Shown here piece after piece: positions 15,272-25,171 of a stretch of DNA of 64,000 nt. A model generated the notes under the pieces. The model was given only the letters and a program-made list of their open reading frames with translations, did no database searches and was not told where the DNA came from. The position numbers and the translations under genes were made by a program. Positions within the stretch are counted from its first letter, which is position 1, and the number at the start of each line of letters is the position of its first letter. This stretch comes from Prevotella sp. (GTDB taxonomy: Bacteria; Bacteroidota; Bacteroidia; Bacteroidales; Bacteroidaceae): assembly GCA_017477435.1 (NCBI GenBank), contig JAFUVV010000034.1, positions 1 through 64,000 on the forward strand, read 5' to 3'.

Positions 15272-17758
15272 TTAATTTCCGTAGTTGTAGCCTTTGGAGG
15301 CGTAGCCGTACTTGTAGCCGTATTTATAGCCGTACTTGTATCCGTAGTGTCCTCCGCCGTCGGTGCCGTTGAGAATGAGCGACATGTTTTTGTACTTCTG
15401 CGTTGTGTAGAGGTTGTCGATCTGTGGCAGCATTGCTCGTTCGAGCAGTCCGGCGCGTACGACGAACAGTGTGCTGTCGGCGTGCTTGTTGATGATGTCG
15501 GCGTCGGTAACGATTTCAATTGGTGGGCAGTCGAGGAAGACGTACTCGTACTGGCTGCGCAGTTCGTTGAGCATCTGTTCGAGCTGTGGATCGGCGAGCA
15601 GTTCGGCTGGGTTCGGTGGCAGGGTGCCAACGGGAATGACGTCGAGCTCGGCTTCGTCGGTCTTGTTGTGTATGATGAGCTTCTTGTAGTCGTCCACTTG
15701 TCCGCTCAGGTAGTCGGAGACACCCGTCTTTGGCTGTCCGAAGTATTCTGAGAGAGATTTCTTGCGGAGGTCGAGATCGACTACGATCACTTTCTTCTTC
15801 TTTATGGCCAGGGCTGTCGACAGGTTTGCCGTGATGAATGTCTTACCGCTGTTTGGGTTGGCCGAGGTGAGCATAATCACGTGTCCGCCTTGGTTTTTGC
15901 CTTGCATGAACTCGAGGTTTGTGCGCACTACGCGGAATGCCTCGTTGATGATGTTTCGGCTGTTGGCTTTTACGATTATTTCGGGTGCTGTCTTTTCGGT
16001 CTTTTCTTTCTTCTCTACAAGCTTCAGGCGTTCTTTGATTTTTGTCGGTATCATTGCCATCAGGTGAGCCTTGAAACCTGATATCTGTTCTTTTGTTGTC
16101 TTGCGGTAAGCGAGTGGAATCTCTCCCACGAACGGTATCTTCATGTTGTCGAGGTCGCGACGTCCGCGGACGGTGGTGTTAAGGTTTTCGCGCAGATAGA
16201 GCAGTCCGCCAGGGATGAGCAGTCCGAGTGCGAAGGCGAGCAGGAGGGTGTTGCGTTTCTTTGGCGATGTCGGGCGCATGCTGCCACCGAGTTCTGGCGT
16301 GGCGATGACGCGTGTGTTGTAGGCAGCGAAGGCCTGCGAGAGTTCGTTCTCCTCACGTTTCTGGAGCAGATAGAGGTAGAGCGACTCCTTCACCTTTTGC
16401 TGACGTTCCGACGACAGTAGCTGTCCTGCCTGGCGTGGGTTGCTGCTTATGCGGGCATTGGCTTGCGACTGTGCTGAACGCGATGCGCTGAGCTGCATGT
16501 TGAGTGCTGCGATATAGTTGTCGATGGAGTTGAGGATTGTCGAACGCAGCGATGAGAGTTGCTGGTCGAGGTCCTTCACGAGGAGGTTCTCTTCGCTGGA
16601 GTTCTCCACGAGACGGTTGCGCTGTAGCTGGCTCTCATTGAAGTTGTTGATGAGCATCTGGATGTTGTGCTCTTCGAGTCCGGCGTTGGCAGGGAGGAGT
16701 TGGTTGTTTGCACTGCGTATGTAGTTCTGCAGATAGCGTGCGATGTTGAGCTGGTTGTTGAGCTCCATGATATGTTTCCCTTCGTTTGCCGACTGCTGCA
16801 TGGCCATTCCTGCCGATGCTGCGAGGTCGGGGATCATGTTGGCACTCTTGAACGAGGTGATGTCGTTGTCGACGGTGCCGAGCTCGCTCTGGATCACTTT
16901 CAGGCGTTCGTTGATAAACTCGTTGGTGCTTGTGAGGATCTGGTTCTTGTCTTCAATCCATATCTCGTTGTATACGTTGATGACCGTGTTGAGCACTTCC
17001 TGAGCGCGTTGTATGTTAACGTCGCGGAAGATAAGATCGATGACCGTTGCTTCCTTGTCGGATAGCTGCACCCCGAGGTGACTGCGGTAGGCATTGGTGG
17101 AGCCGTAGAGGCTGCTGCGGGTGATGTAGAGATTGCCTTTGAATGGTTCTTTGCTCTTGTAGCGCGATTCTTTCACTGTGATCCTCCCTACCGGCGTGTC
17201 TACTTGTTTGCCGATAGTTGCCACTACCGGCTTGTCGCCTACGTTCTCGCCACGGCGTGTGAAGTCGGAGAGTTCCACCTGTCCTTTGTCTTTCATCTTC
17301 AGAGTGAGTGTGGCGCTCTCGTTGTTCTTCAGTCCGTCGAAGGTGACGGTGACCGGCAGCTGGTCGCCGTAGAGGGTGCGCTTGTAGAAAGCGCCGTCGG
17401 TCTTGTAGTCGATGTTGAGGTGGAGTCTCTTTACGACTTCAAACATGAGGTTTGGCGACTGGAAGTTGATGATCTCGTTGTTGATGTTCGAGCGTGAGCG
17501 GAACATTCCCAGGTCGGAGATCGAGCTTGTCACGTCGGCATTCACCGTGCGTCCTTTTGAGTCTTGTTTCACGAGCACCGAGGCGTAGCGTGTGTAGACG
17601 GGAGGCGTGGTGATGAGATAGTATGCGGCGATTGCCAGGCACACGAAGAGGGAAATTGCGAACCAGTACCAGTGGGACAGATAGAGCGATGCAAGCTCTT
17701 TCATCGATATGAAATCGTCGTTCTGGTTTATCTGATTTTGATTCTGAATTGTTTCCAT
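15272..17758 (-). CDS. wzc: Wzc-type polysaccharide co-polymerase and tyrosine kinase
   Basis: 828 residues. It has transmembrane segments at about 33-50 and 503-521 bracketing a periplasmic Wzz-like domain with long coiled coils, then a cytoplasmic bacterial tyrosine kinase: Walker A TSANPNSGKT (631-640), A' VVDLDLRKKS (659-668) and Walker B YVFLDCPP (739-746). The end is a tyrosine-rich tail of repeated YGYK units (805-826), the autophosphorylation cluster. It governs capsule chain length and export with the outer-membrane Wza gene 30 bp upstream and the phosphatase downstream. Confidence 0.95.
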   Translation of the reverse strand: METIQNQNQINQNDDFISMKELASLYLSHWYWFAISLFVCLAIAAYYLITTPPVYTRYASVLVKQDSKGRTVNADVTSSISDLGMFRSRSNINNEIINFQSPNLMFEVVKRLHLNIDYKTDGAFYKRTLYGDQLPVTVTFDGLKNNESATLTLKMKDKGQVELSDFTRRGENVGDKPVVATIGKQVDTPVGRITVKESRYKSKEPFKGNLYITRSSLYGSTNAYRSHLGVQLSDKEATVIDLIFRDVNIQRAQEVLNTVINVYNEIWIEDKNQILTSTNEFINERLKVIQSELGTVDNDITSFKSANMIPDLAASAGMAMQQSANEGKHIMELNNQLNIARYLQNYIRSANNQLLPANAGLEEHNIQMLINNFNESQLQRNRLVENSSEENLLVKDLDQQLSSLRSTILNSIDNYIAALNMQLSASRSAQSQANARISSNPRQAGQLLSSERQQKVKESLYLYLLQKREENELSQAFAAYNTRVIATPELGGSMRPTSPKKRNTLLLAFALGLLIPGGLLYLRENLNTTVRGRRDLDNMKIPFVGEIPLAYRKTTKEQISGFKAHLMAMIPTKIKERLKLVEKKEKTEKTAPEIIVKANSRNIINEAFRVVRTNLEFMQGKNQGGHVIMLTSANPNSGKTFITANLSTALAIKKKKVIVVDLDLRKKSLSEYFGQPKTGVSDYLSGQVDDYKKLIIHNKTDEAELDVIPVGTLPPNPAELLADPQLEQMLNELRSQYEYVFLDCPPIEIVTDADIINKHADSTLFVVRAGLLERAMLPQIDNLYTTQKYKNMSLILNGTDGGGHYGYKYGYKYGYKYGYASKGYNYGN

Positions 17759-17788
17759 CGTTTTGTTGTTGTGATTACGTTTTATGTT

Positions 17789-18610
17789 TTACTTGAAGAT
17801 GAGCACGGCTACCGACGTGAGCAGCGATGCGAGTGAGATCCAGAAGGAGGATGAGCGCAGGTTGTTGCCGTTGACTGTCGATTCGCGCTGGCGCTTGTCG
17901 TTTGGTGTGACGTAGACCACGTCGCCCTGCTTGATGTAGTAGGCTGGCGATGAGTAGACCTGATAACCGCGTGTGAGGTCGATGTGATAGTAGTCGTCGC
18001 TGTCGCCGTTGTGACGTATTATCGTTACGTTCTGGCGGTTGCCGTTGATTGTGAGGTCGCCGGCGATACCGATGGCATCGAAGATTGTGAACTGGTCGCG
18101 GTCGATCTTATAGCGTCCTGGCCGAGCCACTTCTCCAAGCACCGACACGCCGAGGTTCATGTATTCCACGGTCACCACAGGGTCTTTCACCTGTCGGCTC
18201 TCGATGATTTTCTCTTTTATGTAGGCTGCCACCTGCTCGCGTTTCATGCCTGCCACGTGTATCGAACCGAGCACGGGGAAGTCGATGTTGCCGTTAGAGT
18301 CGACGGTGTAGCCGGAGATATTCTGCGATGATGTGCTTGAAACCGCGTTACTTGCCGTGAGCGATTGTGTCTCACCGATGCGGCGTGTGTAGTAAGGCAG
18401 GTTGAAAAGTGCCGAGAGCTCGGGGTCGCGGCTGTTGACGATGATGGATATCTGGTCCATCGGCTGCAAGGTGATGGCGTTTACGTCGGGAAGTTTGATC
18501 GACGCGTTGTCGCTCATGTCCTGGAAGTACTGAATGTTCTGAGGCGTGGAGCACGATGTGAATGCGAGTGCTGCAATCGCCAGACTGGAAAGAAATGCTT
18601 TAATTTTCAT
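17789..18610 (-). CDS. wza: Wza-type polysaccharide export lipoprotein
   Basis: 273 residues with a lipoprotein signal (AALAFTSC, lipid Cys20) followed by a polysaccharide export domain (DQISIIVNSRDPELSA) and an SLBB-like domain (VSVLGEVARPGRYKI). The last 20 residues are hydrophobic and may anchor the protein. It would form the outer-membrane end of the capsule export channel with the Wzc-like protein. It is transcribed after the UpxY-like gene across a 163-bp gap that holds a 22-bp-phase repeat array. Confidence 0.93.
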   Translation of the reverse strand: MKIKAFLSSLAIAALAFTSCSTPQNIQYFQDMSDNASIKLPDVNAITLQPMDQISIIVNSRDPELSALFNLPYYTRRIGETQSLTASNAVSSTSSQNISGYTVDSNGNIDFPVLGSIHVAGMKREQVAAYIKEKIIESRQVKDPVVTVEYMNLGVSVLGEVARPGRYKIDRDQFTIFDAIGIAGDLTINGNRQNVTIIRHNGDSDDYYHIDLTRGYQVYSSPAYYIKQGDVVYVTPNDKRQRESTVNGNNLRSSSFWISLASLLTSVAVLIFK

Positions 18611-18678
18611 ACTTTTTATTGTTTTGTTTTTGTTTATTTCTGTTTTGATTGTCGTTCTTTGTTTTTATGTTTGGCTGT

Positions 18679-18763
18679 AGTACAAAGGCTTTGTATTCGG
18701 GGTACATGTGTGTAGTACTGTGGGTACAAGAAGGTCGTACTCGGCGTACATGGGCTTTGTACT
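18679..18763. repeat. 22-bp-phase inverted-repeat array, four units (array A)
   Basis: 85 bp = 3 x 22 + 19. Each 19-bp unit has AGTAC/GTACT-like arms around a core with AAGCCC or its complement, and adjacent units are separated by 3 bp. The array lies in the gap between the UpxY-like gene and wza. Units 2 and 3 are the most divergent. Same length and design as arrays at 25966, 36794, 44657 and 47578. Confidence 0.9.
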
Positions 18764-18773
18764 GCTGCCGGGA

Positions 18774-19514
18774 TTATATCTTTGTGATGAATGCCGAGGG
18801 TATATACGATGTTACGAGATAGAGTCCGCTTTCTCCGACGATGATTCTTTGTTCGCCGTGGGCTCTCACCACGTAGCCCTCCACTCCTTTGAACTTTCCT
18901 TCCGTCACTCTCACTCGGTCGCCGTCTTTGAAGTGACAGTCCTCGAGCCGTGCTCTTCGCACGTGTTGGTCGTCGATATCAGCCACGCGCATGAAGTTCT
19001 GCATCTCGCGGTCGGAGATGGTCACGGGGTTCTCATATCCTTGTGGCAGTCCTTCGAGGTGGTTGTAGAAGTAGTGGAGGTGGCGTATGTGGTTTTCGCC
19101 GGAGAGTTGTACGAAGGAGTCGGCTTCCTGTCGGCTTGCGCGGATGAAGACGAGGTTACTCACGGGCTTGCGTATCATCTTCACCACTGCTTTGCGTTTC
19201 CCGTGACGGCTCGGGTTGACCACTTTCGTGTAGAGGAACGGTACATAGGCTTCGAATCCTTTCAGGCTTATCGCGTCGCGTGCCTTCACTTCGGTGCCAT
19301 AGGATGCCCGCAGTGCGAACCACTTCCTCTCCGTGGCGCCGTTTCCCTTCTGGGCATATTCTAAGGACACCCCGTTTTTGCGATTTTGTGTCACGGGGGG
19401 AGTCGCAGAAGACGTTTCGCGACGTGGTGCTGAAGACTGTTGCTCAGCCGGTGCTACATCAGACAATGCAGGCTTAACAGGATGTGACTCCATTTCTATT
19501 ACGGGAAAAGACAC
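18774..19514 (-). CDS. UpxY-type NusG paralogue (capsule transcription antiterminator)
   Basis: 246 residues. After a roughly 60-residue polar N-terminal extension, the NusG N-terminal domain begins at RKWFALRASYGTEVKA; a KOW motif (DGDRVRVTEGKFKGVEGYV) lies near residue 205. Such proteins travel with RNA polymerase and stop premature termination in the long 5' leader of their own capsule operon. It is the first gene of the operon. In Bacteroides it is usually followed by UpxZ; none is found here, and Wza follows directly. The start ATG is preceded by a 70-80-nt leader after a good -7 box. Confidence 0.88.
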   Translation of the reverse strand: MSFPVIEMESHPVKPALSDVAPAEQQSSAPRRETSSATPPVTQNRKNGVSLEYAQKGNGATERKWFALRASYGTEVKARDAISLKGFEAYVPFLYTKVVNPSRHGKRKAVVKMIRKPVSNLVFIRASRQEADSFVQLSGENHIRHLHYFYNHLEGLPQGYENPVTISDREMQNFMRVADIDDQHVRRARLEDCHFKDGDRVRVTEGKFKGVEGYVVRAHGEQRIIVGESGLYLVTSYIPSAFITKI

Positions 19515-19589
19515 GATATGGGATTGCTATATATGCAGGTATTTTGTGCTCAAAACAACAATGGTATCATGCTTTTCCTATTGTGAGCG

Positions 19590-19597
19590 CAAAAGTA
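19590..19597 (-). promoter_or_regulatory. -7 box (TACTTTTG) of the capsule operon
   Basis: On the minus strand TACTTTTG matches TAnnTTTG and is preceded by a long A/T run. It lies 76 bp before the UpxY-like ATG, leaving an untranslated leader in which an antiterminator could load. No flanking inverted repeats of the invertible-promoter type were seen. Confidence 0.6.
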
Positions 19598-19713
19598 CGA
19601 AAAAAATATATTATATTATATTTTTTCTTGTTAATTTTCCCTTAATATTTGCATAAAGAACGTAATTCGCGAAGTTTTTTGTTGCGAGTGGGTCAGACGG
19701 TGGTGTCGGCGGC

Positions 19714-19842
19714 AGTATCAAGCCCAGATATTAATGCTATCAAGCCCGGATACTAATGCTATCAAGCCTGGATACTAATGCTATCAAGCACGGATACCAA
19801 GAGTATCAAAACCAGATACCGCCAGTATCAAGCCCAGATACT
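19714..19842. repeat. 22-bp-phase inverted-repeat array, six units (array F)
   Basis: 129 bp = 5 x 22 + 19. Units are of the form AGTATC-AAGCCCG-GATACT with small changes, separated by 3 bp, and the array is framed by GGCGGC on both sides. It lies between ispF and the UpxY-like gene promoter. The rest of this 354-bp intergenic stretch holds only that promoter. Confidence 0.92.
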
Positions 19843-19868
19843 GGCGGCAGAAAAAAGGGGTGATGATG

Positions 19869-20348
19869 TCAGGGAAGGACGATAAGGGCCACGGCGTATG
19901 CACTTATTCCCTCCTCGCGTCCGGTGAAGCCGAGGCGCTCGGTGGTGGTTGCCTTTATCGAGATGTTGCCGGGCGACGTGCCGATGACCTCTGCAAGGCA
20001 GGCTTTCATGTCGTCGATGTGGGGATTCAGTTTCGGGTGCTCCGCGCAGACGGTGGCATCGATGTTGCCCAGTTCGTATCCCTTCTCGCGCAACATCTGC
20101 ATGGTCTTGCGCAGGAGGATTTTGCTGTCGATGCCGTCGGTTTCTTCTGCCGTGTCGGGAAAGTGGTATCCGATGTCGCGCATGTTTGCCGCACCGAGCA
20201 AAGCGTCGCAGACAGCGTGTATCAGCACGTCGGCATCGCTATGCCCGAGCAGGCCTTTGTCGTGAGGAATCTTTATCCCTCCGAGCCACAGGTCGCGATC
20301 CTCCACCAGCCGGTGGACGTCGTAGCCGAAACCAATACGAAAACTCAT
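19869..20348 (-). CDS. ispF: 2-C-methyl-D-erythritol 2,4-cyclodiphosphate synthase
   Basis: 159 residues, the usual length. GFGYDVHRL carries metal-binding Asp/His and LLGHSDADVLIHA is the family signature; ERLGFTGREEGI closes the active site. It makes the cyclic diphosphate intermediate of the non-mevalonate isoprenoid pathway in the cytoplasm. It follows porV by 6 bp and is last in the FAH-porU-porV-ispF operon. Confidence 0.97.
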   Translation of the reverse strand: MSFRIGFGYDVHRLVEDRDLWLGGIKIPHDKGLLGHSDADVLIHAVCDALLGAANMRDIGYHFPDTAEETDGIDSKILLRKTMQMLREKGYELGNIDATVCAEHPKLNPHIDDMKACLAEVIGTSPGNISIKATTTERLGFTGREEGISAYAVALIVLP

Positions 20349-20354
20349 TCTCTA

Positions 20355-21530
20355 TTATCTCTTAAACAAATCTTTTATTCCGTCCATGTCGAAGGAGAGC
20401 GTGAAGCGCAGCGTCTGGTCGAGAGGATTGCTCTTTGCCGTTGCGATCACGTAGCCGGCGTCGAGTGAGAACACGCTCATGCGGAATCCTGCGCCTACCG
20501 TGAAATACTTGCGGTTACCCTTGTTCTCGGCTTCGTGGTGATAACCCGCGCGAATAGAGAACTGGTCGTGGTAGACATATTCTGCACCAACGCTCCATTG
20601 TATTTCCTGCAGCTCTTCCTTCGCACCGCCGGGAGCATCGCCGAAGCTCTTGAATATGCCGCTTATCGACGATACATCGTAGTAGTCGCGCTGCACTCGT
20701 TCGGTGTAGTCGCCACTCGTTTCTCCCTCTTGCTGACGGGGATACGTGGGCACGAGCAGTTTGTTGGCGTCGGCAGCGATGGTGAAGCGGTTGTATTCGT
20801 CGATGGGCACCATGAGTGATGCACCAAGCCGGAGGTTCGTAGGGATGAATTCGCTGTTATCATCGCCGCCGAATGTGATCTTACTACCAATGTTTGAGAT
20901 GTTCAGACCGAGTCCCAGCTGGCACTCGCGGTCGCCCAGATTGAGGTAGTTCTGATAGTAGGCGGAGATGTCGGCAGCAAAGGCAGTGCCGGGTGATGTG
21001 TCCTCTGTGTAGTCGTAGGTGAGGTCGGAGTAGATCCATCTCACGGCAGCACCGAGCGAGAAATGCTCGCTGAGCATGAGCGAGTAGGCCACGTCGAGCG
21101 ACATTTCATAGGGATTTATCGTCATATCGCTCGATCCCGACACGTCGCTACTCGTCTGCACTTCGCCCAGTGAGAAGTATCTTAGCGAGCCTGACACTGC
21201 CGAGTGGTCGCCGATGCGATAGTATCCGGCGAGGTAGGCCAGGTCCATATCGCTGACGAGCTGGCGCAGCCACGGCGTGTAGTTGAGCGCCACTCCTGCG
21301 CGGGAGATGGTGAACGGGTATTTTGCCGGGTTCCAGTATTGAGAGACAACGTCGGGATCGGTTGCAGCACCCACGTCGCCCATACCGGCAGCACGGGCAT
21401 CGGGGGCAATGGATTGGGAGGTGACCGACGTGTTCACAGGGTTGAACATGTCGCGCTTGTCTTGGGCTTTGATGCTCATACTGGCTAAGAGCATCAGGCT
21501 GACAATCAGTATTCTTGTGAATTGATTCAT
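20355..21530 (-). CDS. porV: PorV (LptO), type IX secretion outer-membrane shuttle protein
   Basis: 391 residues with a signal peptide (LASMSIKAQ) and an outer-membrane beta-barrel of the FadL-like PorV family: SIAPDARAAGMGDVGAATDPDVVS and YWNPAKYPF near the N-terminus are typical. It carries secreted cargo with C-terminal targeting domains from the translocon to the PorU sortase complex. It lies 46 bp after porU, its known partner. Confidence 0.93.
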   Translation of the reverse strand: MNQFTRILIVSLMLLASMSIKAQDKRDMFNPVNTSVTSQSIAPDARAAGMGDVGAATDPDVVSQYWNPAKYPFTISRAGVALNYTPWLRQLVSDMDLAYLAGYYRIGDHSAVSGSLRYFSLGEVQTSSDVSGSSDMTINPYEMSLDVAYSLMLSEHFSLGAAVRWIYSDLTYDYTEDTSPGTAFAADISAYYQNYLNLGDRECQLGLGLNISNIGSKITFGGDDNSEFIPTNLRLGASLMVPIDEYNRFTIAADANKLLVPTYPRQQEGETSGDYTERVQRDYYDVSSISGIFKSFGDAPGGAKEELQEIQWSVGAEYVYHDQFSIRAGYHHEAENKGNRKYFTVGAGFRMSVFSLDAGYVIATAKSNPLDQTLRFTLSFDMDGIKDLFKR

Positions 21531-21576
21531 CGCGGTTGTTTTAATTAATTACTAAGAATATTAACGTAGTCGTTGT

Positions 21577-24500
21577 TTAATTATTGCCTATGATGATAAG
21601 TTTCTTGGCTTTCGACGCTTTGCTACTGCCGTCTGACGACAGTCTTGCCCGGTACAGGTAGACTCCTGTCTGCAGCCGTTGTCCTCCGTCGACGGTGAGA
21701 TCCCAGTCGACGGTGTAGGTTGCCCCGCTGCTCATGCCGCTCTCTCTGTGGTTCCAGAGGATGCGACCGCTAAGGTCGAATATGTCGATGTCAATGTCTA
21801 CGGGGCTTCCGCTGCGGTCGTGCTGGATGATGAACGTGGTGTTTGTCGTTGCCGGGTTGTGTGTGCAACTCACGTTCAGGATGTTGGGCTCGAGCCCGTT
21901 TGCGACGGTGAACGACAGCTCGGCAACCGACGAGTTGTTCAGTATGTCCCATGCTCGGAACATGAGCTTGTGCGGTCCTACGGTCAACTCGGGGATGTTG
22001 TAGAACGTGGAACCACTCTGGTAGCTGCCAAAGTCGAAGGTAAAGTTGTCGTTAAGCACGTAGGTCTTGAGGATGTCGCCGTCGATGATGAGCTCGAGGT
22101 TGTGGCCTATTCCGTTTCCTGTGGCGTTGATGCCGTCCTGGTCGGTTATCTCAGCCACGAAATATGGCGTGGGGTTCACCTTTCCTCCGTTGACAAACGA
22201 CGGGTTGTTGAGGTAGCAGAATATCGATGGTCCGATAGAGTCGGTGCCGTTGATAGCGCTGCCTCCGACGATGAAGTGGTCGTTGGAACCGTTGGCGGTG
22301 TTCTTAGTGCGGGTGTCGACGGCAAAGATGTTTATGAGTCCCGTCTCGTCGGAGTAGTTTATGTCTTTGGGGATGGGGAAAGAGAATTCAAACTTGCCTG
22401 CCACGACGCTGTCGGAACCGTTGTAGAGAGTCTTTGTCCGGTCGTAGTAGACGAATGGTGTTTTTGTCTCCTTGGTGTCGTTCTGTCGTCCTGAGATTTC
22501 TTCGCGGCTGTCTCTCACCATTGCCGTGAACACTCCGTTGAAGTCGTCGGCGTTCTCAATGTGTCCTTTGACGCGGGCGATGGTTCCTGCCTTTAGTGTG
22601 GGCATGCTTGTTGTTGAGCTTGTCGGTATGTCGTTGATATAGTCGATCTTAGCCGTCAGTTTCGGTACGTTGAGTGCTATTGCCGGGTCGCCGAGGAGCG
22701 AGTATTGCAGTTTGTTCTCTGTCTTGTCGGTGCCACGGGTGATACATTCGTTCTTTGCCAGCCGTTGTGCTTCGCCGAGTGTTGTCTGTTTGCCGTCGAC
22801 GGTGCTCATTACATGTCGCAGGAATGCTTCGTTGATCACTTCGTTATAGGCTGCATACACTGTTCGTGTGGTTCCGAAGAACGCCATTGTGCCGCCTTTC
22901 TCGTTGAGGAGTGCTGTCTCGCCGATGGTGTTGTCGACACCGTCGAACGGCATTATGTCGCACGATGCTGTTATCCAGAGAGGGTAGCGTGTGTTGGTGA
23001 AATCGGCGAAATCGTTCAGTCGGAGTATCGTCTCGTGAGAGAGCTGGTTCTCTCGGCCGTGGCCGCAATAGTCGATTATCAGTGCTCCCGATTGCTGATA
23101 TTGCTTTACTATCTGCGTCACTTCCGGATAGGTGTTTCCTGTTGCCGACGACTCTCGGGTGTATGTGTCCCACATCACTTTTTTCACTACGAATCCAGGG
23201 TGCAGTTCGGCCATTTCCTCTGCTGCTCTGTCGACGGCTTTCATGTGCAGGTTGTTGTTGCCGTCGTCGCCGAGGAAGACGAGCGTGTTCTGCCATGGGC
23301 CGCAGTTATCGTTTTTCACGTAGGCGATAGTCTTGTCGACAAGTATTTTTGCCTCGGCGTCTGATGTGACGGGGAATCGTCCGACGGCGACGTCGAGCAG
23401 GTCGGCCGAGTCGGGATGTCCGCCTTCACCGTCGTCGAGGAGGCAGAAGAATCCGTCGTCGACGTAGCAGTTCACTTTGTTGAACGAGTTTTCGCTTTCG
23501 AAGCACAGCAGGTAGTCGTCTGGGTTGAGGCTGCGGCAATAGCTTGTCAGCATGCGGTTGTCCCACACGGCGTCGCCGAAGAGAAGCAGGTATTTCGGCA
23601 TGTCGGCTTCGTTCTCGGCGCGGTCGTAGAGCATCTTCATGTACCTTCTGTAGGCGTTGACATCGGGTGTCCCGCTGCTGAACTCGTTGTAGAGTTCGTC
23701 GGCGGGTACTATCTGTACGCGCAAGCCATCGTTTTCTTCGTGGAATGCCTTAAGTCTTTCGGCCTGTTGGCGCAGTTTTTGGGATGTGGGGATGATTATC
23801 ACCATGTCGGCAGCCTCGGCTGCATGGTGGTTTTGGTTTGTGATGTTGTAGACGTATTCAGCTGCTGGGAACGTTGTTTTCTCGAGGTCTGGCTTCGGGG
23901 CCGGGGTGTCCCATGCGATGGAGACATAGTCGATGCGTATGTTTCCTCCGCTGTTGGCTGTTATCTTGATGGTGTTTTTCTCGGCAGGGCTTTTCACGAC
24001 ATACGTTCTTGCCTCTTGACATCCTTTGTCGTATTCGCCCAGTCTTCTTGTGCGACTGATTATTCCCAGCTCTTCTCCATTGAGTTCCACTGTTGCGCTG
24101 AACGGCACCTCGTCGGTCAGTTTCACGTAGATACTTGCGAGTGTTGCGCCGCGGTTGTTGTCGAAGCTGAGTTCTTTCGAGTTGCCCTCGGCTATCACCT
24201 CTGGGTCAAAGAGGTTTCTTCCTCCGTGGAACCAGGAGTAGCCGTCTTTCTCATAGAGCGAGTGATAGTCGTCGGCGATGGGATAGTTTTCGGCCAACAG
24301 GGTCTCGCTGTCGATGAATGCCGGTTCGTCGGTGCCTTGTGTGATGAAGTAGTAGCCGTAGTCGGAATAGGGGTTCCGGGTCCTGATATTGGTTGTATTG
24401 TCATCCCATGATACTGGTCCTCGTGCGAAGAAGAGCCGTTGTCCTCCCACTCTGCACGTGGGCACTTCTTTCAGGTCGTCGGTGGCAGCGAGGTAGTCGC

Positions 24501-25110
24501 CGTCGAGTATTTCGTTCTGGAGGTTTCCTCCGTAGCCATATAGTTTCACTTTGCTTGGGTCGGAGAATCCTGCTTTGCGTATGACGTCGTCGGTGAGCTG
24601 ATATATTCCTGTTGCGGGGACGCGTATCTTTGCCCATGTCCCTTCGGCGAGCACCGAGTTCTGTGCGTATCGCTCGGCTTTAGATGCTTTCCGCGGTGCT
24701 GCTTTCCGGCTGCCTTTCCGTGGTGTGGACTTCACTTTCAGCATGAAGCTTGCCAGTATCTTGTGTTTTCCGTTCTGAACGACGTATGGCAGCAGGTCGA
24801 CGGAGAGGAATGCCTTCCGTCGGTTCATCGATATCTGTTGCGAGATGAGCGGCTGCGTTGGTGCTGCCGAGCCGTGGAGTGAGATGAATTTCTCCACCTG
24901 TGTCTCGGGCATGGCTACGTACTCGGGATAGGCTATCGCGACGGTGTAGACGGAGTCGGCGTAGTTGTCGGGCAGGGGGATGGTGTGCCTGAACGATGGT
25001 ATTACGGAGTCGATCCTGACTTGGTCGGCTGTCAGGTTGAAGAAAGTCTGGGCGTGTGCCTGCAGACTTAGAATTGTCAGAATCGCTATGGTGTATATTT
25101 TTTTTGTCAT
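21577..25110 (-). CDS. porU: PorU, type IX secretion system C-terminal signal peptidase (sortase)
   Basis: 1177 residues, the family length. It has an N-terminal signal peptide (LSLQAHA), a propeptide-like region, a gingipain-type C25 domain with the catalytic pair DYCGHG (His684) and ITASCDIMPFD (Cys717), 33 residues apart, and a C-terminal Ig-like type A sorting domain (SCTHNPATTNTTF to the end). It removes the C-terminal signals of T9SS cargo and attaches them to A-LPS at the cell surface. Operon with porV. Its presence shows that the organism has type IX secretion. Confidence 0.95.
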   Translation of the reverse strand: MTKKIYTIAILTILSLQAHAQTFFNLTADQVRIDSVIPSFRHTIPLPDNYADSVYTVAIAYPEYVAMPETQVEKFISLHGSAAPTQPLISQQISMNRRKAFLSVDLLPYVVQNGKHKILASFMLKVKSTPRKGSRKAAPRKASKAERYAQNSVLAEGTWAKIRVPATGIYQLTDDVIRKAGFSDPSKVKLYGYGGNLQNEILDGDYLAATDDLKEVPTCRVGGQRLFFARGPVSWDDNTTNIRTRNPYSDYGYYFITQGTDEPAFIDSETLLAENYPIADDYHSLYEKDGYSWFHGGRNLFDPEVIAEGNSKELSFDNNRGATLASIYVKLTDEVPFSATVELNGEELGIISRTRRLGEYDKGCQEARTYVVKSPAEKNTIKITANSGGNIRIDYVSIAWDTPAPKPDLEKTTFPAAEYVYNITNQNHHAAEAADMVIIIPTSQKLRQQAERLKAFHEENDGLRVQIVPADELYNEFSSGTPDVNAYRRYMKMLYDRAENEADMPKYLLLFGDAVWDNRMLTSYCRSLNPDDYLLCFESENSFNKVNCYVDDGFFCLLDDGEGGHPDSADLLDVAVGRFPVTSDAEAKILVDKTIAYVKNDNCGPWQNTLVFLGDDGNNNLHMKAVDRAAEEMAELHPGFVVKKVMWDTYTRESSATGNTYPEVTQIVKQYQQSGALIIDYCGHGRENQLSHETILRLNDFADFTNTRYPLWITASCDIMPFDGVDNTIGETALLNEKGGTMAFFGTTRTVYAAYNEVINEAFLRHVMSTVDGKQTTLGEAQRLAKNECITRGTDKTENKLQYSLLGDPAIALNVPKLTAKIDYINDIPTSSTTSMPTLKAGTIARVKGHIENADDFNGVFTAMVRDSREEISGRQNDTKETKTPFVYYDRTKTLYNGSDSVVAGKFEFSFPIPKDINYSDETGLINIFAVDTRTKNTANGSNDHFIVGGSAINGTDSIGPSIFCYLNNPSFVNGGKVNPTPYFVAEITDQDGINATGNGIGHNLELIIDGDILKTYVLNDNFTFDFGSYQSGSTFYNIPELTVGPHKLMFRAWDILNNSSVAELSFTVANGLEPNILNVSCTHNPATTNTTFIIQHDRSGSPVDIDIDIFDLSGRILWNHRESGMSSGATYTVDWDLTVDGGQRLQTGVYLYRARLSSDGSSKASKAKKLIIIGNN

Positions 25111-25171
25111 TGCCCTTGTGGGTTTTGTTTTTTATGTTTCTTTGATATGGTATTCATCTTCTTTTCATCGG

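Noticed and set aside
18679..18763. The 22-bp-phase arrays as CRISPRs or as coding repeats
   Set aside because: Three-base gaps are far too short for CRISPR spacers, and 22 is not a multiple of three, so no repeated peptide is encoded.
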